Assembly (NCBI GenBank): GCA_964423505.1
Contig: CAYREX010000002.1
Span: 258,857-322,856 of the forward strand
Length of the DNA: 64,000 nucleotides
From: CAYREX01 sp964423505
Lineage (GTDB): Bacteria > Fermentibacterota > Fermentibacteria > Fermentibacterales > JCC-6
Reading direction: 5' to 3'
Both the position numbers and the translations under genes were made by a program. Below, one piece after another: positions 50,970-58,382 of the stretch (the stretch's first letter is position 1; the number at the start of each line of letters is the position of its first letter). The notes under the pieces are model-generated. The model was not told where the DNA came from, searched no databases, and saw only the letters and a list, made by a program, of their open reading frames with translations.

Positions 50970-51362
50970 GCCGACAAGTCGGGAGGAGATCCGGAACCTG
51001 CTGGCTATCGCTGATCGGGACATGGAGGATTCCCGGGGCGGAGTGTCAACGAACTGGCAGTTCGGCATCGCCACAATGCGGCACTGAAGCTGTGCGCTGT
51101 TCTTCTCAGGGCTTCTGGATACAGGACGTGCAGCGGTGACCACCACCGCAGGACGATCATGGCCCTGCCCGAGATACTCGGAAGCGACTGGCGGGAGGAT
51201 GCGGAGTACCTGGACTCGTGCCGAATGAAGCGGAATACCCTGGAGTACGACTACGCCGGCTGCGCTAAGGTGAACGATGTAGGGGAGCTCCTGGAGTTCC
51301 TCACCCGATTCAGGGGTACCGTGCTGGACTGGCTGCAGGAGAATCATCCGGAGTACCAATAG
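50926..51362 (+). pseudogene. HEPN-domain toxin gene, frameshifted
   Basis: ATG 50926 opens a frame (T-K-W-E-E-N-G-W-L, R-D-M-E-D-S-R, N-W-Q-F-G-I-A) that hits TGA at 51085-51087. The family sequence resumes in the next frame from about 51072 (H-N-A-A-L-K-L-C, G-Y-R-T-C-S-G-D-H-H, I-M-A-L-P-E-I-L-G, K-R-N-T-L-E-Y-D-Y) to the stop at 51362. One missing base in a CC run at about 51070-51072 explains it. The restored protein has an R-x5-H (R-T-C-S-G-D-H), the HEPN RNase pattern. A real inactivation is likely but a read error is possible. Confidence 0.72.
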
Positions 51363-51378
51363 CGGGTTCCTTCAGGGA

Positions 51379-51398
51379 TGGCTGGCGGGCAGGGATTC
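51379..51398. repeat. 20-base copy of the tRNA-Gln 3' end (att-like)
   Basis: TGGCTGGCGGGCAGGGATTC is identical to 51507-51526, the CCA end, acceptor and T-arm edge of tRNA-Gln. It lies 108 bases away in the same orientation, directly after the HEPN remnant. Typical of a residual integration site. It is followed by the CTTCGACAAGCTCAGG motif, which recurs widely in bacterial intergenic DNA. Confidence 0.65.
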
Positions 51399-51479
51399 CC
51401 TTCGACAAGCTCAGGGTAAACTCACCAGTTCGGTCTTCGAACGAAGGTCCGAATCGCACCATTAGCCACATCCGCAGAA

Positions 51480-51496
51480 GCCCCCCTCCGGGGGCC
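51480..51496 (-). terminator. tRNA-Gln terminator
   Basis: On the minus strand, CCCCC-GGA-GGGGG stem-loop followed by GCTTCTG, about 11 bases after the tRNA 3' end. Confidence 0.5.
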
Positions 51497-51506
51497 TCAG
51501 CTTATG

Positions 51507-51580
51507 TGGCTGGCGGGCAGGGATTCGAACCCCGATTGACGGATCCAGAGTCCGCAGTCCTACCGTTGGACGACCCGCCA
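51507..51580 (-). tRNA. tRNA-Gln (CTG anticodon)
   Basis: Seventy-four bases including an encoded CCA. Acceptor TGGCGGG/CCCGCCA, anticodon loop CTCTGGA (anticodon CTG, reads CAG), T loop TTCGAAT. Its own promoter lies just upstream on the minus strand. Confidence 0.93.
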
Positions 51581-51591
51581 GCAGAGGCGTA

Positions 51592-51621
51592 ACTATAGGC
51601 CTCCCCGTCGTTTTCTGTCAA
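51592..51621 (-). promoter_or_regulatory. tRNA-Gln promoter
   Basis: Minus strand: perfect TTGACA (51621-51616), 18-base spacer and TATAGT (51597-51592), placing the start a few bases before the tRNA. Confidence 0.7.
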
Positions 51622-51641
51622 GCAGCGGGAGCTCCGTGCCA

Positions 51642-51670
51642 TTGTCTTGAAAGGGAATTGAGTGTATTCT
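51642..51670 (+). promoter_or_regulatory. Candidate promoter for the 51712 lipoprotein
   Basis: TTGTCT (51642-51647), 17-base spacer, TATTCT (51665-51670), about 40 bases before the ATG; divergent from the tRNA-Gln promoter. Confidence 0.45.
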
Positions 51671-51711
51671 TAATCCAGGGTTTACCCGCAACTTGTCTGA
51701 GAGGGGATAAG

Positions 51712-52230
51712 ATGTTGAAGCGTTTGCTCCTTGCTGGACTGAGCGTGTGCCTCCTGAGCCTGGCAGCGTGTGGTGGTGGAGAGGCCGAGCCTGGCGCCGA
51801 CGGCTCTGACGGTGCTTCCGGGGCCGCCTCCGGAGGGTCAACGGACCCGGAGGCACTCACGGACGAGATAGTGGAGAACTACACGGCCTGCATGGACGAA
51901 CTGCAGGAGCTGACCGCGGACCTCCCGGAGCCGGATGCCCTGAGGCCGGAGCTGGAGCAGCTCAGGGACCGGTACATCGACGTGTTCGTGGAGATAGGCC
52001 ACAGGGTGGCCACCCACGAGCAGGAGACCATCGACCAGATAGGCCGGTCGGTCATGAGCGAGCTCTACGGCTACGACATCGACTGGCTGACCGAGGTCAG
52101 TGGCCACTACATATCGGTGGACGCCGATGTGGCCAACATGATTGCCGACCTGAACATCATCACGCAGTACGCCTTCTTCGACCTGCTCCGTGACCAGAGT
52201 CCCGAGGAGGCTGACAGGCTGGGAGTCTAG
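51712..52230 (+). CDS. Small lipoprotein, mostly helical
   Basis: Protein of 172 residues with a textbook lipobox (L-L-S-L-A-A-C, Cys20) and a Gly/Ala/Ser linker. The mature domain is predominantly helical (A-L-T-D-E-I-V-E-N-Y, L-E-Q-L-R-D-R-Y-I-D-V-F, H-E-Q-E-T-I-D-Q-I-G-R) with no catalytic signature. ATG 51712 follows AGAGGGG. It is monocistronic, with its own promoter next to the tRNA gene. Function unknown. Confidence 0.65.
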   Translation: MLKRLLLAGLSVCLLSLAACGGGEAEPGADGSDGASGAASGGSTDPEALTDEIVENYTACMDELQELTADLPEPDALRPELEQLRDRYIDVFVEIGHRVATHEQETIDQIGRSVMSELYGYDIDWLTEVSGHYISVDADVANMIADLNIITQYAFFDLLRDQSPEEADRLGV

Positions 52231-52313
52231 CCCCCGAATACTGCATGCACTCCCTCTGCAAGCCGCAGTAGTCGAATCAACTCCGCCAGGTACCACCCGG
52301 CGGTATGGGTCGG

Positions 52314-53819
52314 TTACTCCAGGTGGAGGAGCTGGACCGGGACGGGGCCGTCGGCCGAGAAGAGCAGCACCGTGTAGATGCCGGCCGGCAGACCGGTCAG
52401 GTCCAGCCCGGCGGTGCCGTCAGCCGCGGTTGTGCCCGTGATGCCCGTGGAGCGGCCCGAGACGTCCAGCACCGAGTAGGTCGCCCCCGGTGCCCCCTGG
52501 AGGCTGAACACGCCACTGCCGGGATTCGGCCAGACCATTGGCCCCGGCCGCGGCGACGCGCCCTCACCGGCCCCCTGCGGGCCGTGGTTCGGGAACAGGT
52601 CGTCCCATGCGATGACCTCCGGGTCCCGCTCGTAGGATGGCTGTCCAGGTCCGGCGAAGGCCACTGCCATCTCCATCTGCTCCGGGGCGAACAGCATTGT
52701 ATGGAGGGTTCCCCCGCTGCCCGGTACGGGCGGGTAACCGACGGCGGCCATGAAGCCCCAGAGTCTCTCCAGGTCGACGTCCGGCTCGGCGGTCAGGGAG
52801 TCGAGGAGCATCGCGTAACGGTAGCATGACACCGGACTGGTGAGTACCCTGTGGTGGTTGGTGAGTATCATCCGGAAGGGGGCGATGTCCGGCTCGTCGG
52901 AGGAGTACCTGAAGTCGTGGCCGTAGCGGTTGCAGACCTCCACGACCGTGGCGCAGCTGTCCTCGCCTGCCAGGTCGCGCCTTCCGACCACGTGGATGTC
53001 GTACGAGTTGGACCTGTGGTAGGTGGTGAGGGCGGTCTTCAGGTCCTCCACGTCGTGCTGCCCGCTGCCGTCGAAGTCGGGGCTGTAGAGCCCCTGGGCG
53101 AGGGCCATGCAGATGGGGACGAAGGCGCCGGGGTACTGCGTGGTGCCCTGGTGGTTGCCCATGTTCAGGGTGGCGCATACCCCCCCCTCGCTAATGCCGG
53201 AGAGGCTGCCCATGAAACCGGGGAAGCCGATGGAGACCCAGTCCTGCCCCTCGTCCGGGTCGAAGGTGACGAGCAGACAGTGGTCGAGGACCGTGCCGGT
53301 GTTGTCCACGTAGTAGTCGAGGTTCCGGGAGACGGCCGGTGAGCCGGAGAGCTCCGGATCCCCCTCCGTGGCCTCCCCCCAGGCGCTCACGCTGGAGCAG
53401 GACGGACCCTGGACCACCGCCAGGGCGGAGAGGTCGGGCACGGAGCTGACCACGTAGACGTCCACCACGTCAAGGTCCCTGCCGAGGGAGGGGGAGTAGA
53501 GACTGACGGTGTCCGCGGCGCCCGAGATGATGCCGGCGCCGTACTGCTGCAGCTCCGGCGGGACCAGGAAGTAGGAGCTGAACCAGCCGCGGACGTACTC
53601 GTAGTTGGAGGCGCCGCCTATCATCTCCATGAAGTAGCCCTCGAAGAGCTCGGCTATGTCCGGGCCCATGAGGTAGCCGTGGGCGTAGCCCATCTCGCTC
53701 CAGGTGCCCCAGAGGTTGAGGACGCGGACATGCCCCATCTCCTCGACGGAGCCGCTCACCGCTGCTGCCGGTGCCGTCAGCGCAATCAGTGCCGCTGCCA
53801 TGAGAATCCTGGTACTCAT
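52314..53819 (-). CDS. Secreted C45-type (Ntn-hydrolase) acyltransferase/hydrolase with sorting domain
   Basis: Exported protein of 501 residues. Signal peptide (I-L-M-A-A-A-L-I-A-L-T-A-P-A-A-A-V-S-G). The family C45/Ntn segment is H-G-Y-L-M-G-P-D-I near residue 47, then the nucleophile region G-P-S-C-S-S-V-S-A-W-G-E near residue 140 and S-R-N-L-D-Y-Y-V-D after it. Cys in S-C-S-S is the predicted N-terminal nucleophile after self-cleavage. The last ~75 residues form a type IX sorting domain. The start overlaps the transglutaminase-like gene stop (ATGA). The substrate is unknown; amide or acyl bond cleavage is expected. Confidence 0.8.
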   Translation of the reverse strand: MSTRILMAAALIALTAPAAAVSGSVEEMGHVRVLNLWGTWSEMGYAHGYLMGPDIAELFEGYFMEMIGGASNYEYVRGWFSSYFLVPPELQQYGAGIISGAADTVSLYSPSLGRDLDVVDVYVVSSVPDLSALAVVQGPSCSSVSAWGEATEGDPELSGSPAVSRNLDYYVDNTGTVLDHCLLVTFDPDEGQDWVSIGFPGFMGSLSGISEGGVCATLNMGNHQGTTQYPGAFVPICMALAQGLYSPDFDGSGQHDVEDLKTALTTYHRSNSYDIHVVGRRDLAGEDSCATVVEVCNRYGHDFRYSSDEPDIAPFRMILTNHHRVLTSPVSCYRYAMLLDSLTAEPDVDLERLWGFMAAVGYPPVPGSGGTLHTMLFAPEQMEMAVAFAGPGQPSYERDPEVIAWDDLFPNHGPQGAGEGASPRPGPMVWPNPGSGVFSLQGAPGATYSVLDVSGRSTGITGTTAADGTAGLDLTGLPAGIYTVLLFSADGPVPVQLLHLE

Positions 53820-54880
53820 TCCGTCTCCGCATTCTCTGTGCCCCCCTCCGGGGGCGGTGCTATCGCGTAGAGTGCCTGCGAGAGGTCCAGGTGCGAGACC
53901 GAGTCCCGCGCCACTGTTATCACCGGGCTTACCCAGCCCCGACCCTGCCTGCCGTCCGAGTGATACAATGCAATAACGTACTCCCCCGTGCCCAGGGCGA
54001 GGGTCTCCGGGGAGAACGGGTCGGGGGCGAGGTGGGCCATGTGGACCGTCGTGTCCGGCATCTCCATGGCTATGCTGCAGCTCCATCCCTCCCGGGCGGT
54101 GTCCGTCACCGGCGCGGTGATCAGCGTGCCGGTCTCCGTGAAGCGGGACGTCACGTTCAGGATGACCGGCGGCAACTGGGCGGCGGCGAGCAGGCTCTCC
54201 GGAGTGCCCGGCGGAACCGGAGCGGCCTCGGGCCGACGGCGTCTCGGGATAAGGGCTGCCGCTATGTCCTCCCGCTCCACGTCGTCCGGCACCAGAGGAG
54301 CCCAGCCGACGCCATCCCAGACCTGCGCCGCGCAGCGGAGGCCCGGCATCGCGCCCCGCGTCCAGAGGAGCACCGGCCTCGCCGGCAGACCCAGCGAGCG
54401 GAGCCCCGCGCAGAGGAGGAGGGTCAGGTCGGTCCCGGTGCCGCCGCCGCGCGCAAGCGTGCTCTCCGGCGGGGCCGGCTCGCCCGACGGGTATCCGGAC
54501 TCCCAGCGGAGACGGCTAACCGCCTCCATCACCTCGCCCGCTGCCAGCCCGGGGTCACCATAGCCGGATATCTCCCTGCCGAAGAGGATGGCCAGGGGAG
54601 TGCGCCAGGCTGTCGGCCCCTCGTCCATCACGCGCCAGTCCAGGACGTACCCGGTCAGGAGGGTGTCCGGCAGGCCGCCGAACCATATGCTCTCCGCCTC
54701 CAGCGTGCCGTACACATGGTCGACGTAGAGCAGGAGGCCCGCCTGCGGGCAGGGGGAGCTGTCCGACAGCCAGGTGGCCAGCTCCAGCGCTTCCCCCCTG
54801 AAGTGCTCCTCCGGCTGCAGGGCGGCGATGGTCAGCGCCATCAGCAGGGCGTGGATCAAACCCACCTCCAGTCCGTACAT
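53816..54880 (-). CDS. Transglutaminase-like protein with degenerate active site
   Basis: Protein of 354 residues with an N-terminal hydrophobic segment, probably exported. G-T-G-T-D-L-T-L-L-L-C-A-G-L-R-S-L-G-L-P-A-R-P-V near residue 150 is the transglutaminase-like core helix, and C-A-A-Q-V-W-D-G-V-G-W-A-P-L-V-P follows as the H-x-W-x-E-V strand would. The catalytic Cys position (before the D-L) holds Gly or Thr. The His and Asp positions (R/C and V) are also changed, so the triad seems lost. It is likely a non-catalytic binding protein, paired by a 4-base overlap with the C45 hydrolase. Confidence 0.6.
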   Translation of the reverse strand: MYGLEVGLIHALLMALTIAALQPEEHFRGEALELATWLSDSSPCPQAGLLLYVDHVYGTLEAESIWFGGLPDTLLTGYVLDWRVMDEGPTAWRTPLAILFGREISGYGDPGLAAGEVMEAVSRLRWESGYPSGEPAPPESTLARGGGTGTDLTLLLCAGLRSLGLPARPVLLWTRGAMPGLRCAAQVWDGVGWAPLVPDDVEREDIAAALIPRRRRPEAAPVPPGTPESLLAAAQLPPVILNVTSRFTETGTLITAPVTDTAREGWSCSIAMEMPDTTVHMAHLAPDPFSPETLALGTGEYVIALYHSDGRQGRGWVSPVITVARDSVSHLDLSQALYAIAPPPEGGTENAETE

Positions 54881-54915
54881 TGTATACTAGGCCCAGTCTC
54901 GCGGAAGGAGGTAGC

Positions 54916-55269
54916 ATGCGCAAGCTCCTGGGGGCATGGCTCGTGGCTGGGCTGTCCCTCTGGCTGACGTCGCTGGTGCTCGGTCACAACATGGTTTTCG
55001 ACGGCTTCTGGCCCATCGTATGGACCGCCGCTGTGGTCGGTCTCATGAACTACATACTGGCGCCGATACTGAACTTCCTGACGTGTCCGGTCTACCTGCT
55101 GACGCTGGGCCTCTCCCGGTTCCTGGTGAGCGGCCTGGTGCTGATAATCGCCAGGGACATAGTCCGGGGATTCACCGTGAGGAACTTCTGGTGGGCGGTG
55201 CTGGCGGCAATCATCGTGTCCGTGCTGAACAGCGTACTGGACGGTCTCACGGGGAGGAAGGGCGAGTAG
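54916..55269 (+). CDS. YvlD/phage-holin-4-superfamily membrane protein
   Basis: Protein of 117 residues with four helices. L-V-L-G-H-N-M-V-F-D-G-F-W, then A-A-V-V-G-L-M-N-Y-I-L-A-P-I-L-N-F-L-T-C-P and L-T-L-G are signatures of the YvlD family (often annotated 'mycobacterial 4 TM phage holin'), here chromosomal. Its role is unknown and may involve the membrane stress response. ATG 54916 follows AAGGAGG. A TATACT hexamer at 54883-54888 could be its -10, but no -35 at the right distance is seen. Confidence 0.82.
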   Translation: MRKLLGAWLVAGLSLWLTSLVLGHNMVFDGFWPIVWTAAVVGLMNYILAPILNFLTCPVYLLTLGLSRFLVSGLVLIIARDIVRGFTVRNFWWAVLAAIIVSVLNSVLDGLTGRKGE

Positions 55270-55275
55270 CGGGGC

Positions 55276-55965
55276 TCAGCCCACCCGCCTGACTATCCCG
55301 ACAGGCGTGCTCTCGGTGCCCTGCCCCAGCGGGTTGTCCGCGAGGACGGCCGCGAGCAGACGACGGTCGAGGTCCTCCGGCCAGGCGCCTAGGATGTTGC
55401 CGCCCAGGTCGTTCACGTCCACGACCGCGGCGCGGCACCCGAACCGCTCCGCGATGCTCTTCGATACGCCGTCCGGGTCCTCCGGGGCCAGGCTCACCGC
55501 CCTGTCGAAGGGGGGAATGGTGCCCCTGGTCGGGCCGTCTATGGCCCGGGCCCTCGGCCCGGCCACACGGTAGAAGTCGCCCCTGCGGCCGACCAGCTTG
55601 CCCAGGGCGCCGACCACGGAGGCCAGCAGTATCCTCGGGACCCCGCACTCCCTCAGGGCGCACTCCATGGTCTCCGGCATCCCGAGGCCGATGCCGTGTG
55701 GCGTCTTCGAGACGTAGCGGCTGAGGAAGCGAGCCAGTGGCCGGGGCTCTATCTCCCCATCGTCCAGCAGGAAGTACCTGCCCTGGCTGGCCCCCACCGC
55801 CTTCTCCGCAGCGCAGAGCACGTCCTCGGGGCCGGGGCGCTCGCCCGCCTGCTCCAGCCCCTCGGCGATGGCGGAGAGCAGGTCGTCCCCCGCCAGCACA
55901 AGCCCAGTCCTCACCGGGATGCGGAGCCAACTGTGTCCGCCCGCCTCTACGACAGCCTGTTTCAT
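55276..55965 (-). CDS. F420-0:gamma-glutamyl ligase-family protein (CofE-like)
   Basis: Protein of 229 residues in the F420 gamma-glutamyl ligase family. The N-terminal R-I-P-V-R-T-G-L-V-L-A-G-D-D-L, A-E-K-A-V-G-A-S-Q-G-R, and C-terminal V-D-V-N-D-L-G-G-N-I-L-G and D-N-P-L-G-Q-G-T-E-S-T-P-V-G-I are typical. In CofE the enzyme adds glutamates to coenzyme F420. Many bacterial members lack the rest of the F420 pathway, and no other F420 gene is seen here. ATG 55965 (GTG two codons earlier) has AAAGGT upstream. Convergent with YvlD, 6 bases apart. Confidence 0.75.
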   Translation of the reverse strand: MKQAVVEAGGHSWLRIPVRTGLVLAGDDLLSAIAEGLEQAGERPGPEDVLCAAEKAVGASQGRYFLLDDGEIEPRPLARFLSRYVSKTPHGIGLGMPETMECALRECGVPRILLASVVGALGKLVGRRGDFYRVAGPRARAIDGPTRGTIPPFDRAVSLAPEDPDGVSKSIAERFGCRAAVVDVNDLGGNILGAWPEDLDRRLLAAVLADNPLGQGTESTPVGIVRRVG

Positions 55966-56027
55966 TGCCACCGACCTTTCCCGGCGACTATGCTTCCATG
56001 GGGGACGAGCTACAAGAGGAGGTTAGC

Positions 56028-56762
56028 GTGAACCTGGCCGGCGCTAGGTCCGTGGACGTCGGGAAACATCTGCGGAGGCGGGGAACGGTGATGGTGCCGG
56101 TGGGCTCGATGGAGCAGCACGGCGAGGCCGCCCCTCTGGCATGCGACACCATCATACCGGTGAGGCTCTGCGCCGAGGCGGGGGAGAGGACCGGCACCGC
56201 ATATACCCCGGCGCTCACATTCGGGTGCTCGACGCCGCACTCGGGCTTTCCCGGCACGGTGAGCCTGGGGGCGGAGACCCTGGCCATGCTCGCACGGGAC
56301 GTGGCGCTCTCCCTCTGCGGCGGCGGCTTTCGGCGGGTCCTCTTCCTCAGCGGGCACGGGGGCAACAGAGCGGGGGTCCTCTCCGGACTGGACATGGCCG
56401 CGCGCAGGCTTCCCGGGGCTAGTCTCCGGTACATGGCCTACTGGGACCTGCCCGGCGCCGTGTCCAGGCAGCGGGAGCTCTTCGGGGGGGAGGGCGGCTA
56501 CCACGTGACCGTCCAGGAGGTCTCCATGGTCTGGTGGCTCATGGGGGAGGAGATGCCTGAATTCCGGCGGCTCGCCTACCCACCCGAGCCGTCCCCGGGG
56601 GAGGTGCTCTCCCCGGAGGCATGGAGAGAGCGCTACCCGGAAGGCGGCGCCGGCTCCGACCTCTCGAAGGTCTCGGAGGAGAAGGGTCGCGAGTACTTCC
56701 GCTTCCTGGTCTCCAGGCTGGAGGCGACCCTACGCTCCATGGAGGGGGAGGATGACGCCTGA
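56028..56762 (+). CDS. Creatininase-family amidohydrolase
   Basis: Metal-dependent hydrolase of 244 residues. Ligand motifs: V-G-S-M-E-Q-H-G (Glu, His) near residue 25, A-C-D-T (Asp) near 39, S-G-H-G-G-N (His) near 109, and a later Glu (Q-E-V-S-M). The family includes creatininase, MftE peptidase and formamide hydrolases of flavin and deazaflavin synthesis. GTG 56028 is chosen because AGAGGAGGT precedes it; the ATG at 55998 is a possible longer start. Divergent from the F420-ligase-like gene and overlapping the ABC ATPase gene by 11 bases. Substrate unknown. Confidence 0.82.
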   Translation: MNLAGARSVDVGKHLRRRGTVMVPVGSMEQHGEAAPLACDTIIPVRLCAEAGERTGTAYTPALTFGCSTPHSGFPGTVSLGAETLAMLARDVALSLCGGGFRRVLFLSGHGGNRAGVLSGLDMAARRLPGASLRYMAYWDLPGAVSRQRELFGGEGGYHVTVQEVSMVWWLMGEEMPEFRRLAYPPEPSPGEVLSPEAWRERYPEGGAGSDLSKVSEEKGREYFRFLVSRLEATLRSMEGEDDA

Positions 56763-57654
56763 CGCCCCCTCGGTCTCATTCAGCGACCTGGTCGTCAGGT
56801 ACGGGCCGGTCCTCGCCCTGGACGGCTTCTCCCTGGAGATACCCTCCCGGGGGGTCTTCGGCCTGCTGGGCCGGAACGGCGCCGGGAAGACCACCGCCAT
56901 CAGGGCGATAGTCGGGCTCGTCGAGCCGGAGTCCGGCGATGTCACCGTGCTCGGGTCGGACCCTTCCTCCAGGGACCGGTGCGGCAGGCCGATATCGGTC
57001 CTCTTCGCGGAGGACGGGCTCGTGCCCTTCCTCACCGTCACCGAGAACCTCCGCGTCTGGGGCGGGCTGCACGGCGTGCCGGAGAGCGGCGCCCGGAGCC
57101 TGGCCGGGGCGGTGCTGGAGAGGCTGGACGTGCTGGAGCTCGCGGAGCAGCGGGTCGGGGACCTCTCCACAGGCAACCGCAGGCTGGCCGGCCTGGCCAG
57201 GACGTTCATGCTACCCTCGGAGATGGTGATACTGGACGAGCCCACATCCTCCCTGGACCCGGTGAGGGCGGAGGAGATTCGCGGCGCGGTGGAGGTGCTC
57301 TCGGAGAGCAGGCTGGTCCTCCTCTCCACGCACAACCTCCAGGAGGCGGAGCGGCTCTGCGACCGGTTGGCCATCATGGATGGCGGCAGGGTGCTGCTGA
57401 CAGGCAGGACGGACGAGCTGGAGGAGGCCTCGTCCGGGCTCTACGCGGTCAGGACGGGCAGCGGCAGCCTGGTCCACCGCGGAGAGGAGCTGGAGCCGAT
57501 GCCGGACGGCAGCTTCCGGCTGAGCCGCCCGGGAGAGCCGGCGGAGCTGCTGAGGGAGCTGCTGGCGGAGGGCAACGACGTGGTTGAGTTCAGGCCCTGG
57601 CGCCGCGAGCTCTCCAGCGTCTTCCTGGAGCTGACCGGCGGCGGGCGGGGATGA
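56752..57654 (+). CDS. ABC transporter ATP-binding protein
   Basis: ATPase subunit of 300 residues for an ABC-2 type exporter. Walker A G-R-N-G-A-G-K-T-T (residues 40-48), signature L-S-T-G-N-R-R near 142, Walker B V-I-L-D-E-P-T near 161, switch His in S-T-H-N near 195. A C-terminal domain of about 80 residues follows, as in natA- and DrrA-like proteins. The signature is Gly-Asn instead of Gly-Gln. The 3' end overlaps the permease gene by four bases (ATGA), so the two form a pair. The substrate is not predictable. Confidence 0.9.
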   Translation: MTPDAPSVSFSDLVVRYGPVLALDGFSLEIPSRGVFGLLGRNGAGKTTAIRAIVGLVEPESGDVTVLGSDPSSRDRCGRPISVLFAEDGLVPFLTVTENLRVWGGLHGVPESGARSLAGAVLERLDVLELAEQRVGDLSTGNRRLAGLARTFMLPSEMVILDEPTSSLDPVRAEEIRGAVEVLSESRLVLLSTHNLQEAERLCDRLAIMDGGRVLLTGRTDELEEASSGLYAVRTGSGSLVHRGEELEPMPDGSFRLSRPGEPAELLRELLAEGNDVVEFRPWRRELSSVFLELTGGGRG

Positions 57655-58382
57655 CGCGGGTAATCGTGCTCCGCGAGTGGCTCCGGTTCCGGAGGGCGAT
57701 GGGACGCATGGGGATGATACGCTTTCTCGGTGTCTACCTGGCGGTATTCGGCCTCCTGGTGCCCGGCGCGTTCGGCGACCCATCCTCCGCCATCGTGATG
57801 TTCGCGGTGGTGCCGCTCTACGCCGCGGGGCCCATGGCGGTGGATGCCTTCGCGGGGGAGAGGGAGAGGATGACCCTGGAGACCCTCCTCAGCTCACCTG
57901 TCACCCCGCGGGAGCTTCTCAGGGGCAAGGCGCTCTTCCCGGTGATGCTCTCGCTGGCGACCACCTGGTCGGCACTGCTGCTGTTCACCGTGATGACCCT
58001 TCTGAGGGGGGGCACCATGCCTGCCCCGGGCGCCTACGGCACGGTGGTCCTCGCCGGCTTCTTCACCGCCGTCATCGGTTCCCTGGCCGGGCTGCACACC
58101 TCGCTCCGGGTCCCGACCGTGCGCACCGGCCAGCAGTGGTTCTCCGTGGTTCTCATAGTCATAGTGCTCGGGGTGCCCCTCTTCCTGAAGGTACTGCTCC
58201 CGCTGCTGCCCCCGGCGCTGCTCGGCACGTTCGAGAGGCTGTTCAGTGGAGGGTGGACCTCACCGGGAGCGCTGCTTCTGACCGCCCTCCTGCTCCTTGT
58301 CTGTTACGTCCTCTGGGTGACCCTGTCCAGGCGGATGAGGGGTCTCTGGAGGCTCAACCCTGAGAGGGGGTTGCCCGGATGA
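57651..58382 (+). CDS. ABC-2 type transporter permease
   Basis: Permease of 243 residues with six predicted helices. The F-A-G-E-R-E-R-M-T-L-E-T-L-L-S-S-P-V segment near residue 65 is the ABC-2 signature (E-R-E-x-x-T-x-E-x-L-L-x-x-P), and R-E-L-L-R-G-K follows. Start ATG overlaps the ATPase stop by four bases; its stop overlaps cutA the same way, continuing the operon. Partner of the preceding ATPase in export. Confidence 0.85.
   Translation: MTRVIVLREWLRFRRAMGRMGMIRFLGVYLAVFGLLVPGAFGDPSSAIVMFAVVPLYAAGPMAVDAFAGERERMTLETLLSSPVTPRELLRGKALFPVMLSLATTWSALLLFTVMTLLRGGTMPAPGAYGTVVLAGFFTAVIGSLAGLHTSLRVPTVRTGQQWFSVVLIVIVLGVPLFLKVLLPLLPPALLGTFERLFSGGWTSPGALLLTALLLLVCYVLWVTLSRRMRGLWRLNPERGLPG

Noticed and set aside
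54883..54888. TATACT as a promoter -10 between the transglutaminase-like and YvlD genes
   Set aside because: No -35-like hexamer at suitable spacing on either strand; kept only as a remark.
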